Below, in pieces: positions 23,901 through 31,616 of a DNA stretch of 64,000 nucleotides. Below the pieces are notes generated by a model that was given only the letters and a program-made list of their open reading frames with translations, was not told where the DNA came from and did no database searches. Within the stretch, counting starts at the first letter, position 1. Each line of letters starts with the position of its first letter. The position numbers and the translations under genes are program-made. The stretch is from Brachypterus glaber (Eukaryota > Arthropoda > Insecta > Coleoptera > Kateretidae), in the NCBI GenBank assembly GCA_958510825.1, contig OY294049.1, positions 8,122,001 through 8,186,000 of the forward strand, in the 5' to 3' direction.

Positions 23901-24878
23901 TAAAGTACTTTATTGATCAAAATTGCTTACTGAATGTAAAAAGAGTAACTAAAAGTCTAAAAAAAATAACCCTAAATACTTAGGGGTTTGGAACCATTAC
24001 GGAAGTCCGCCCATGACTTTTCTGATAACTTTCGAAACTTCTGTTAAAATCGTTCGATACGCTTTAATTTTTTTAAACAACCGTAAAAAAAAGTTAAAAA
24101 GTAAAAAATGTATCCAAAAAAATTGATTTTTCTATTTCATCTTTGGGGGCAAACATCTCCGAGTAGGGGGCCGTAGCCAAAATTTTTATATGAACTTGTG
24201 GCATTATTTTGAGGAGATATGATCACTCTCAAGAGATTTCGGAAATATTCTAGGACATCCTGTATATTGTTGTATTCTATAACCTAATTAGGCTATTGAT
24301 TACGATAGTGTTCTATCAGTGTGGTAAAAATTAATAGTTAACTAATATTTAACTAAGCTTTTGTTATTGTTCTAGACTCCATGATGCGAAATGACCTCTA
24401 CACAAAATCCGCAATCCAGATGAATTCTGGACTTCAATATTTCTCCCCGATGCACGAATCCAACTGCAGCCCAAACAACAGACTTGCAGCGCTACAGCAC
24501 CAACTGCACATTAGCACGAGCTCGCTGCATGCACAAGTTTCCAACCCAGCCTGGTCCAATTTAATAATTCCCTACCAAAATTCAACTAGAACCCGTGAAG
24601 TAGAATCAAAAAATTACAAAAATTCTGAAAATGAAGTAAAATTGGAAGAAAAAGAAATTACGGTTACAGAAAATATTGAAGATAGAGAAGAAATTAAGAA
24701 GAAAAACCCTTACTCGATTGAAGAATTATTGAAAAAGCCTACCAAAAAAATTAAAACGATGAATATTACTTACGCGGGAGTTGAACAACCTTATGGGGTG
24801 CTTGTAAATAACGATGAAAGTTTTTCTGAAGATAAATACAGTGATAGTGATCAAGATATTAAAATAGACATAGAATAA
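11963..24878 (+). CDS. Poxn: Pox neuro paired-box transcription factor, 5' exon not found
   Basis: Three exons are visible: 11963-12183, 22116-22332 and 24376-24878, each with AG/GT borders and matching phase (2 nt, then phase 0, then 1 nt + 2 nt). They give about 313 residues. Exons 1-2 encode the paired domain: [19 protein letters not shown] and [19 protein letters not shown] (PAI subdomain), then [20 protein letters not shown] to [10 protein letters not shown] (RED subdomain). The third exon ends with [12 protein letters not shown] (24706-24741), a motif I recall from Drosophila Poxn, then an acidic C-terminus. No homeodomain is present. The family binds DNA in the nucleus and in flies specifies poly-innervated sense organs and CNS neurons. 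The short first exon normally encoding the initiator and a few residues before GQAG is missing or unrecognised. Introns are 9.9 and 2.0 kb and full of transposons. AATAAA overlaps the stop codon (24874-24879). Confidence 0.9.
12184..13078. other. Pox neuro intron, left part
   Basis: AT-rich intron holding the 26-base hairpin repeat (12651-12676) and, from about 12775, a CTGTCTGTCGGTC run followed by AACTTTTGAACGAA. A comparable arrangement (CTGTC/GTCCG run, then AA-rich and CGAT words) occurs near 20993, 46837 and 48180. No gene seen. Confidence 0.5.
13079..13313. mobile_element. MITE with ~55-bp near-perfect inverted ends
   Basis: AACTATGGTCTGTTTGATCA and GAGAGTAAATTAAAAATCGC on the left are matched in reverse complement on the right (GCGATTTTTAATTTACTCTC, then TGATGAAACAGACCATAG). 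The loop of about 120 bp is unique. Non-coding; lies in Pox neuro intron 1. Confidence 0.7.
13795..13860. repeat. Short tandem TTTGCGAAGTTTTGG repeat
   Basis: About four imperfect copies of a 16-17-base unit resembling GTTTTGCGAAGTTTTG run in tandem. No further copies noticed. Confidence 0.55.
14425..15172. mobile_element. Scrambled mariner-family element with ~250-bp inverted arms
   Basis: The arms of roughly 14425-14675 and 14940-15172 are inverted copies (for example TTCGAGTTCAGTTGTGGGTC, CCGCCACACAGTGAGC and GCAACTACATTTTATGTAAC on the left with their complements on the right). Between them lie two transposase fragments in opposite orientations. Long arms like these are typical of foldback derivatives. 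Located in Pox neuro intron 1. Confidence 0.75.
14676..14960. pseudogene. mariner transposase fragments, internally inverted
   Basis: On the plus strand (about 14866-14945) is [18 protein letters not shown], the catalytic DE(A)HF block of a mariner-like DDE transposase. On the minus strand (about 14690-14850) are [20 protein letters not shown] and, after a frameshift, [18 protein letters not shown], which normally precede that block on the same strand. The flipped segment is bounded by exact 15-bp inverted repeats (14676-14690 and 14841-14855, TTTTACGACGTTCAC and its complement). The gene is dead. Confidence 0.75.
15458..15826. mobile_element. hAT-like MITE, GCAGGCCACTCACTAGGGAG ends
   Basis: The inverted ends GCAGGCCACTCACTAGGGAG and CTCCCTAGTGAGTGGCCTGC are perfect over at least 24 bp and continue into CATGTTG words. 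The flanks TTTATTAA and TTTAATAA match at 7 of 8 positions, compatible with an aged 8-bp duplication. The internal frame 15439-15726 shows no known domain. Several CAACATG/CATGTTG words recur inside. Confidence 0.65.
16485..16950. mobile_element. Palindromic MITE, CGCCGGAAGTGG family
   Basis: Inverted blocks include AAGATTAATCTTTATTCGAT with its right-hand partner, TTTCGCCGGAAGTGG / CCACTTCCGGCGAAA-type words, and GAAACACCCTG / CAGGGTGTTTC. A related copy forms the inner part of 43142-44052. Non-coding. Confidence 0.6.
17030..18999. mobile_element. CACGG-ended foldback with nested MITE and LINE
   Basis: The outer ends CACGGCGTTTGCAGTCTTTT and AAAAGACTGAAAACACCGTG are inverted and bounded by TA. 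Next inside are GGCGGAAAA and TTTTCCGCC. The interior matches the CAGGGT foldback family. It has been interrupted at about 17447-17867 (a segment ending in a partial GGGAACGTTCAAGT MITE) and at about 18017 by a LINE, giving a three-layer nest. Confidence 0.65.
18017..18957 (+). pseudogene. 5'-truncated non-LTR retrotransposon with (TTA)n tail
   Basis: An open frame to 18778 covers the end of a reverse transcriptase and its C-terminal region: [57 protein letters not shown]. This is the thumb and connection pattern of jockey/CR1-like insect LINEs. The catalytic YxDD box lies upstream and is missing. AATAAAG and a TTATTATT run close the 3' end (18929-18957). The first 12 or so residues of the longer frame starting at 17984 belong to the surrounding foldback. 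It is intact enough to be a fairly recent insertion. Confidence 0.75.
19000..19370. other. Pox neuro intron, nothing recognised
   Basis: AT-rich intron sequence with no domain, boundary or RNA signal seen. Confidence 0.5.
19371..19660 (+). mobile_element. Full-length tRNA-derived SINE, (ATGTA)n tail
   Basis: A tRNA-like head begins GGGAGGATTGGTGTAGTGG (box A region) and contains GAGTTCGATTCTCACC (box B). A body of about 190 bp follows, with GAAGTGGACACTCCCT and GGTTCCCTCTACTACTAGCC, ending in ATGTA repeats. The same family occurs at 47261-47508 (minus) and, as a head only, at 7307-7402. No clear target duplication was seen. Confidence 0.75.
19661..22115. other. Pox neuro intron, AT-rich, no gene
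   Basis: Contains a GACCGATC-type simple repeat (20280-20365), a GTCC run near 21000, a C10 run near 21733 and the word CGGCGAATTTCCAGT at about 21395 that recurs near 26880. Frames such as 20239-20589 (-) and 21032-21226 (+) show no domain. Confidence 0.5.
20280..20365. repeat. Degenerate GACCGATC/GACTGA simple repeat
   Basis: Alternating GACCGATC, GACTGAGC and GACTGACC units of 4-8 bases; low-complexity DNA that makes an RSVD-rich chance protein on the minus strand. Confidence 0.7.
22775..23395. repeat. Tandem array, ~4 units of 150-190 bp
   Basis: Each unit carries TTCGACCCTTAAGGGG-like, CTCAGAGACCTCTTAAT-like, TTCATATTTGGCAAAAATG and CAGGATTTTTCGATATTCGA words in the same order. Units differ by small indels, so the array is old. 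It occupies Pox neuro intron 2. No unit-sized ORF. Confidence 0.75.
23521..24266. mobile_element. Foldback element with ~85-bp inverted ends
   Basis: Left AAAGGGTGTCCCAGAATG and ATATCTCCTCAAAATAATAC pair with right GTATTATTTTGAGGAGATAT-like and CATTCTAGGACATCC-like sequences. The interior is non-coding. It ends about 110 bp before Pox neuro exon 3. Confidence 0.65.
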
Positions 24879-24965
24879 ATTTTTAGACCATTAAATTAAA
24901 AAAAGTTACACCAAAATTTGACGCAGAGTCGAGAATGATCGGTTTCAAAAGACCCCTACAAACCT

Positions 24966-25171
24966 TGCACACAGAAAAATATTATCTTAAATCAAGAATA
25001 TATTCTTCTTTTAAGCATACCATTTCATATTTGAGAATATATTTTTCATTTAAGCATACCATATTCTTATCCTTTCATATTTAAAGCAAAATTTTGCTTT
25101 AAAGGAGAACATATTCTCTTAGTTATATCAAAATCACACATTCTCGATTTAAGATAACATTTTTCCGTGTG
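24966..25171. mobile_element. CACACAGAAAAAT MITE, copy 2
   Basis: Ends CACACAGAAAAATATTATCT and ATTTTTCCGTGTG are inverted; the interior matches 9471-9715 (TTTAAGCATACCATATTCTT). It lies about 90 bp past the Pox neuro stop codon, possibly inside the 3' UTR. Confidence 0.65.
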
Positions 25172-26869
25172 TGGTTTCATGAATTCATGAACTATCGCCA
25201 GCAGAAATAATTTTTAGGATCAAATTAGTTGATATTGCTATAAAGTAGCTTGTTCCCCAGTATCAATTGTTATTGAAAGCAAAACGCTTATAATGGGCAA
25301 ATTTTTCTTGTGTTTTCACGAACTTTAAAGATCTGAAAGTAAAAAAAGTATGTTATAAGTAAAAAGTCCCAACCACTATGAACACCCCCTTACATATTTT
25401 CTATCCCTTATTCCCCATTTTCAGGGGGTTATAGGAGGCTAGTATAAAGTTTATATATCATCCCGTTCAAAAGTTACGGGGGTGTACCATTTAAAAGAAT
25501 AACCCTGTAGGTGGGGTGAAATTTTATAAAGTTGGTGAAATCTACCATCTAGGTATAGAAAAAAAAATGTCTATTTCTCTAATAACTATATAACAATTTA
25601 CATGAGGTTTGTGCGGGGTACTTTAAACTAGAATGTAAAAAGTCAAATTTTAAATTACAAAATTTAGGTAAAAAACAACTTTTTAGGGGTCTTCAACAGT
25701 TTTATCACCGCAGTTAACTTAACACGAAATTCCGGTTTAACTATTAAAAAAGTGACGTGACTTTTTACTTGATCCCCCCCCCCTTGTGTCACCGTGTGTC
25801 ACACGATCTTTCCCCTCCCCCCTTATAGCGGACATAATTGTTGAACGGCCCCTTATTGTAAATTATAATTTGTAATATATAAAATTTAATAGAGCTAAAA
25901 TTACAAGTAAGAAACTTGCTGTCTGGGAGACGCCAAATTGGATAATTTTAATTTTGCCGAAAATTTACTAATTTTAGTTTTAAATTAGTAAGAAATATAA
26001 ATAGGTGCTGAAAAGTTTTATTTGAACTTAGTTTTGTAAAAAAATCTGTAGAAGTTATAGCGTAAAGATAATTTGACCAAAGACCCTTTTATTTTTGTGT
26101 CATAAAAAATCACGGTTCGCCTGAAAGGTAAATGCTGAAAGCTTTTTATTCTTGCCTGAAAGGAAAATAGAAAGGTTCACTTTATAGATTTTTTTTCCCT
26201 TGATTTCAAATCTGTCTTCCTTAAGATCTTCAAAATGAAGTAGAAAACATTTCTAAACATAATAATTAATTTATAAAAACGAATCTGGATACAAAGCGCT
26301 GCATTGTTAAAATGTATAAATTGCTTTTGTGGTATTTTTTTTCTGATATTTTCAGGATTTCTCTGTCACGTTTGGGTTAAGGGTAGCAAATTAACAAAAA
26401 CTGAACACTTCCATCGGGTGATAAAAATATCAACTTATTTTACCCCTCGTACGAACCGTGAAATATTTTAGAATAATTTACGGGCTATTCATAAATGTTA
26501 AGTTATAATTTATAACGTATACCTCAAAAACGTACTCACCCCAATATGAGTGCACTTACCCCACCTCACCCTGATAAAATTAATCCCGTTTAAGAAACCC
26601 ATTCGTGGCTTAAGGAATTTATGAGTAGCCCCCTATTATTTTTAAGTGTATAGGTACAAACTATTTTTAAATATTGAAGTCTTATTGTTATAAAATATTA
26701 CTTAGGCAGTTTTAATTATATTAATATTTATTTCTGTATATAATTTGTTGCAAACGTTTTATTTATTATGTAAGGAGCCAAGTACATAGTTTGGTAACTA
26801 GCATTTTCTTTTTGTGTACTTATCAGAAAATATTAAATATATGCTTATCTTAATCAAACTGTTTTATTA
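25172..26869. other. Intergenic between Pox neuro and WDR20
   Basis: AT-rich with scattered C-runs (about 25775 and 25812). No gene, RNA or clean repeat boundary recognised. Confidence 0.5.
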
Positions 26870-26922
26870 TCAGTACCCGGCGAATTTCCAGTTATAGTCC
26901 AGTCTGCAAGTACCAATGTTGT

Positions 26923-27093
26923 AATCAGTTCTATTCACGTGCGTAAACAATATTGCTATTTTGGCAATATCGACAAAAACCGCATGCGATTTTGACCAGT
27001 ATTGCCAAAGGCAATATGGGCGAAAATCGCATGCAATTTTTGCCAATATTGGCATAATAGTAATATTGTTTACGCACGTGAATAGACCTGATT
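26923..27093. mobile_element. Hairpin MITE, CTATTCACGTGCGTAAAC ends
   Basis: AATCAGTTCTATTCACGTGC and GTAAACAATATTGCTATT on the left have near-perfect inverted partners on the right (ending GCACGTGAATAGACCTGATT). CGCATGCGATTTT words repeat inside and just beyond. The minus frame 26870-27133 is chance. Confidence 0.65.
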
Positions 27094-27144
27094 GCCAATA
27101 ACAATCGCATGCGATTTTTGCCGATATTGTCAAAATGTCAATAT

Positions 27145-27243
27145 CTTCATCCGCTCACCCTAACTAAATAGGACTTTTTAGGTATTTTTTTAGTTCATCT
27201 GCTCACCCTAACTAAATAGGACATTTTTTACGTATTTTTTTTT
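27145..27243. repeat. Two-copy ~50-bp tandem duplication
   Basis: CTGCTCACCCTAACTAAATA plus GGAC and a T-rich stretch occurs twice in a row with about 90% identity. Confidence 0.7.
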
Positions 27244-27387
27244 AGTTCACACGTTTTTGAGTAAAAACGGTTTTCCGGAGACAAATCTGGTGACCCTAAA
27301 AGTCCAAACTCGTATAAGGGATTTCCCTCAGACGGAGTTACGCGAACCGCACCCGAATCGGTATGATCCTCGCTCTTTAGCAAATAA

Positions 27388-27522
27388 GGGCCACTTGCAC
27401 CAATGATGGTTTAACTTTAAACTTGGATTAAATTGACGGCCGACCAATCAGAACGCAGCATTTTTAACTTAAACTCGGTTTAGCTGAGATAATCCCGTAC
27501 CAAAAGTTGGTGCAAGTGGCCC
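27388..27522. mobile_element. TAA-flanked MITE, GGGCCACTTGCACCAA ends
   Basis: Perfect 16-bp inverted ends GGGCCACTTGCACCAA are flanked by TAA at 27385-27387 and 27523-27525. A 3-bp TWA duplication and GGG-type end fit PIF/Harbinger. 135 bp, non-coding. Confidence 0.8.
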
Positions 27523-27670
27523 TAAGTCACTGCAGCCTATTTCAGAAACGGATAATAGGTTGAACTATAAAAAATTGAGATGGGTGGCCACCTCTGTCAC
27601 TTTTTGTCACACCACCTCTGACCCCTCCTAGAGCGGAAACATAATTTTTGAACAGCCCCCTACATCCTAA

Positions 27671-28246
27671 CGCCGCGTTCACACTTGAGCAGCAGTGTGG
27701 CGGTTGCAATCCCCACTCCAGACTATAAACTGTTGCCGCAACACTGCCAGTAAATTTGGCTGCATGCAGCCAATTTACACTGCAGTGTTTCTGCAGTAGT
27801 TTTTTTAAAGTTATGTTTGATTTAAAAATCAAATTTGGACGTTTTATTGAATAAATAAACAATTATTATAAAGTTACTTTTTTTTCGATGCGATGGCGAC
27901 TTTCTCAAAAATTTATTTGCAAACTGTAACTTATTTATGGTGGCGAAAAAAAAAATTAAAGTTGAGTAAAACAAATACCACTGTTTATAAACTATAAAAG
28001 AATAAAAATTGTTATACATACTATATAATTATCGAATTATATTAATATTAGCTTACTTAATATAAACAATTTTAAAAAATAACCTAAAAAACGGCAAAAG
28101 AGCACTACAGCAGTTTAATCCAATTCAACTGCAGCCGCTTGAAACAAGCAGCAGAGGGGAATTGGTAGTAGTAGGATTTGCATACTGGTTTCTGATTGGT
28201 TACACAACTGTTGCCGCCACACTGCAGCTCAAGTGTGAACGCGGCG
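27671..28246. mobile_element. TAA-flanked MITE, CGCCGCGTTCACACTTGAGC ends
   Basis: The ends CGCCGCGTTCACACTTGAGC and GCTCAAGTGTGAACGCGGCG are perfect inverted repeats and continue as imperfect ones through CAGTGTGGCGG. TAA lies on each side. The interior includes GCTGCATGCAGCC. The minus frames across it are not genes. Confidence 0.7.
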
Positions 28247-28251
28247 TAACG

Positions 28252-28291
28252 GACCCTGAATAAAGTGACAATTGTGACTTTATTCAGGGTC
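28252..28291. repeat. Perfect 15-bp-stem hairpin
   Basis: GACCCTGAATAAAGT and ACTTTATTCAGGGTC are exact reverse complements separated by 10 bases. It is 5 bases beyond the MITE at 27671-28246. It could be a terminal hairpin of another repeat. Confidence 0.7.
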
Positions 28292-29033
28292 ACTTCACAC
28301 AACTTTTGTTTTTTTTTACCTATGATTTAATGTAATTTCATTAATGGTCCCTACATCCTTAGTCAAAACAAAAACAAACTTTTTGATACGGAGTAAACAA
28401 GTTTTAACATTATACTTTACCACAAAAATAGAATACTTCATACTTTAGTGTATTTTACAGACAAAATAGTGGAGTTGTTTAATTTATAGGGAAGTCTATT
28501 AGATAACACTTACCTAATATCTCAAAAATTCAAATATTTCAAAATCATCACCAAAGAAAACGAATATAAATATACAAACCAAAGAACTTTTAGGTAAAAG
28601 TTCTTTGATACAAACATTTGTTGAAACTTCGAACTTTTAGAATAGCTTTCTTCTTCTTCTATTTTTTAAAATAAATATTTTTAAAAGGAAAAAGGATAGT
28701 AATCAAAATAATACGAGATAGAAAGAGTTATTTGTTGGTAGCGCTGTTTAAAAAAAAGACGTACTTGTATCTTTTGTCTGCTTTTAGTAAACAAAGAATC
28801 CGCACTCTGTCTCACTCGTACATTTTAAAATACGTGTCTACTGAACATCTGTCAATTTCTGAAAACATACCGAAACTAACCTTAAATGTCATTAATTAAT
28901 GTATTTATCAAAAAAGTTAATTAACCAGTTAATAAAATGTAATAATAGCTCAATGAATGCAGTTTTTATAATATGACAGTGCTTGAGATTAGCTAGCATT
29001 ATGTAAATTACTACAGTTCAACGTATCAATGTG
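28292..29033 (+). promoter_or_regulatory. WDR20 upstream region
   Basis: About 740 bp between the last repeat and the WDR20 start. It holds GTTGGTAGCGCTG (about 28733), loosely like the TTGGCAACGCTG word in the DPP3-SMC2 promoter. No TATA box near a clear start and no 5' intron could be fixed. Confidence 0.35.
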
Positions 29034-30362
29034 ATGACTTCAAGAATTCTGTTGGGGCCCAAAATGGCAAGACAAGAAACGATGTGCAACTCATCTCTAC
29101 TTGACGCTGGTGATAGAACATTAGATAGACCTTTGGGCGAACCAGGAGAGGTTAAAACACAATTTGTTACTAGAGAGGGAACTTATCGACTTATGACCCT
29201 AAGTGAATATTCCAGACCAAATAGAGTGGGATACCAGCAGCCCCAAGGCCAAAGTCCTCCTCAAGTAAGAGTCTCTTTGATAACAATACCAGATCAAGGA
29301 GATAGAATATGTTTTAATCATGGTAGAGAACTTTATGTTTATGTGTATAAAGGTATTAAAAAAGCTGCTGATTTAAGTAAACCTTTAGAAAAACGAAGTT
29401 ACAAAGGAACTAATCCAACTTGCCATGATTTTAATGCTACTTCTGCCAATGCAGATGGTGTATATTTACTAATAGGCTTTAGTACAGGTCAAATTCAACT
29501 TATAGACCCAGTTAAAAAAGAACCTGCTAAATTATTTAATGAAGAAAGACTAATAGATAAAAGTAGAGTTACTTGTTTAAAATGGGTTCCTGGAAGCAAG
29601 TCTTTATTCCTAGCAGCTCATGCTTCAGGACAATTTTATGTTTACAATGAAGAACTTCCATGTGGAACTGCTGCACCACATTACCAACCATTTAAAGCTG
29701 ATGTAGGATTTACAGTGAGTACATGCAAGACTAAATCAACAAGGAATCCTTTATTTCGGTGGTTGCTGGGTACTGGAGCTGCAATAAATGAACTAGCTTT
29801 TAGTCCTAATGGATCTCAACTAGCTGTTGTTTCACAAGATGGCTTATTGAGGGTGTTTCAGTATGATAGTATGGAACTTTTGGGATCTGCAAGATCATAT
29901 TTTGGGGGTCTGCTGTGTGTAGCTTGGTCAGGAGATGGGCGGCTAATAGCGGTAGGTGGGGAAGATGACTTAGTGACTATTTATTCCATGGAACAAAAAC
30001 GGGTAATAGCAAGAGCTCAAGGTCATCGATCTTGGGTAGCAGCAGTAGCATTTGACTGGTTTTTAGAAGCTGAATCGTGTTACAGAATAGGTTCTGTGGG
30101 ACATGATACTCAAATTTGTTTGTGGGAGCTACCTGAAGACAATTTAGTGCCTCCACGAACGAAAACGAAGCGATTGCCTGATCCTTTGCAACTTGTGGGC
30201 ACTTCTGCATGCCCAAGACTTGACGAGTGTCCTAATTTAGAGCCTTTAGTTTGTAAAAAAATTGCTCATGAACGTTTAACTACTTTAGTTTTTCAACCAG
30301 ATTGTATTATAACAGCCTGTCAAGATGGGTATGTTTATACCTGGGCGAGGCCGCCATCCTAG
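29034..30362 (+). CDS. Wdr20: WDR20-like WD40 protein, USP12/USP46 cofactor
   Basis: A single open frame of 442 codons from the first ATG; a second ATG at 29064 has a better context (A at -3, G at +4) and may be the real start. Matches to WDR20 include TREGTYRLMTLSEYSRPNRV, KAADLSKPLEKRSYKGTNPT, KLFNEERLIDKSRVTCLKWV, TCKTKSTRNPL and SYFGGLLCVAW. C-terminal GSVGHDTQICLWEL and EPLVCKKIAHERLT close the propeller. In the family, WDR20 is a beta-propeller that binds and activates the deubiquitinases USP12 and USP46. The protein is shorter than the human one (about 570 residues) because two low-complexity insertions between the last blades are absent. Lack of introns could be normal here or point to a retrocopy; I cannot tell without other genomes. 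It converges with DPP3. Confidence 0.93.
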   Translation: MTSRILLGPKMARQETMCNSSLLDAGDRTLDRPLGEPGEVKTQFVTREGTYRLMTLSEYSRPNRVGYQQPQGQSPPQVRVSLITIPDQGDRICFNHGRELYVYVYKGIKKAADLSKPLEKRSYKGTNPTCHDFNATSANADGVYLLIGFSTGQIQLIDPVKKEPAKLFNEERLIDKSRVTCLKWVPGSKSLFLAAHASGQFYVYNEELPCGTAAPHYQPFKADVGFTVSTCKTKSTRNPLFRWLLGTGAAINELAFSPNGSQLAVVSQDGLLRVFQYDSMELLGSARSYFGGLLCVAWSGDGRLIAVGGEDDLVTIYSMEQKRVIARAQGHRSWVAAVAFDWFLEAESCYRIGSVGHDTQICLWELPEDNLVPPRTKTKRLPDPLQLVGTSACPRLDECPNLEPLVCKKIAHERLTTLVFQPDCIITACQDGYVYTWARPPS

Positions 30363-30532
30363 TGTACAATAATCTATTTTTTGTATTATAAGCAATTTTG
30401 TAAACTATTTTTTGTACAACTGACAAGTTATGTATATATTGTAATCAGAAAAAGTGTCTGCATGATGTAGATATGTTTTTTAAATTATTTTTGTTTAATT
30501 AAATTATATGTATATTTCATTCAAAATGTTTG

Positions 30533-30538
30533 AATAAA
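30533..30538 (+). other. Polyadenylation signal of WDR20
   Basis: AATAAA about 170 bp after the WDR20 stop codon in an AT-rich 3' UTR. Confidence 0.6.
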
Positions 30539-30678
30539 TCATATCTAATTAATATGTAAAACACCTAATTTTGATATTTTTTTCTTACCAAAATTAATAA
30601 AATGCATTTTAGTAAAATGCAATGATTAGGAAGAAGGGAAGAACTTTAATATATAAAAAATACATAAAACCAAATATA

Positions 30679-31252
30679 CAGGGTGATCAGTAACTGCCAT
30701 GCCAAAATTGACATGGGGAACAGAAAAAAGCATTAATAAAATTTTAATGCTGCAGGGCGATTCTTCATTTAAAACTGAGTAAAAAAGGATTCTTCACTAA
30801 AACACCTAAATTTAATATTAAAGGAGTAATAGCCTTTTAAAAAGTAAAATTTTTGAATTTTTTTTTAAATGGTTGATCTTACAGTGTTACACTAAATGAC
30901 ATTTTTTATGTATTTTTACTCAAGGAATATATATTTTTTACAAAAAATCCAAAATACACACATAAAAAACTTAGGGGCAAAAATGTGTCAAGCCTCGCAT
31001 ATTTTGTCTGTCTAGGCACGCCTATGGATAAATTCAAAAAAATAAATTAACATTAACTTATTGCCCTTATTAATACTAGTACACATGCAAAAGCTCGTCA
31101 CTCTAGTTTAAAGGGTGCCAGAATTATTAATTAAAAACCTTATTTTTATTACAATTTTAAACGGCCGTAGTTTCCTTAGAGCTCATTTTCTGACTATTTT
31201 TGGATGTAGAATCACCTCTTAAATTTTGCCATGCCAGTTATTGATCACCCTG
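30679..31252. mobile_element. CAGGGTGATCA foldback-family MITE, short complete copy
   Basis: The ends CAGGGTGATCAGTAACTGCC and GGCA..GTTATTGATCACCCTG are inverted and flanked by TA (30677-30678, 31253-31254). The interior matches 7918-9430, 17030-18016 and 52756-53833. It sits between the convergent 3' ends of WDR20 and DPP3. Confidence 0.75.
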
Positions 31253-31616
31253 TATAACTGAATGATTTTGGTAGGTACATTTTTTCTGATAAAACATAAT
31301 AAAATGCACTCCATTATCACAAAAAAACATTCTTGAGAAGCCAAAAAGTAAAAATAAAATTTCCAAGAATAAATTAAAGTATTTATTTTATAAATTTATA
31401 AACAAGGATTTCATAATACATATTTATGCAAGTAAAACCACTCTAGTAGGACTTTTAGGTAGAATGTAGAAAATTATATAATACTAAAAAGAAAATTTAA
31501 ACAAAGCTTATAAAATACAAGAAAATTCATAAATAACTCAAGAATAGTTTTATTCAGTATTGTTAAATGCATTTTATGCATGAGAAAACATTATGTTTGT
31601 ATATAAAAATCACTCA

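Noticed and set aside
27542..27862. Minus-strand 106-codon ORF
   Set aside because: Lies over the end of a TAA-flanked MITE and shows no conserved motif.
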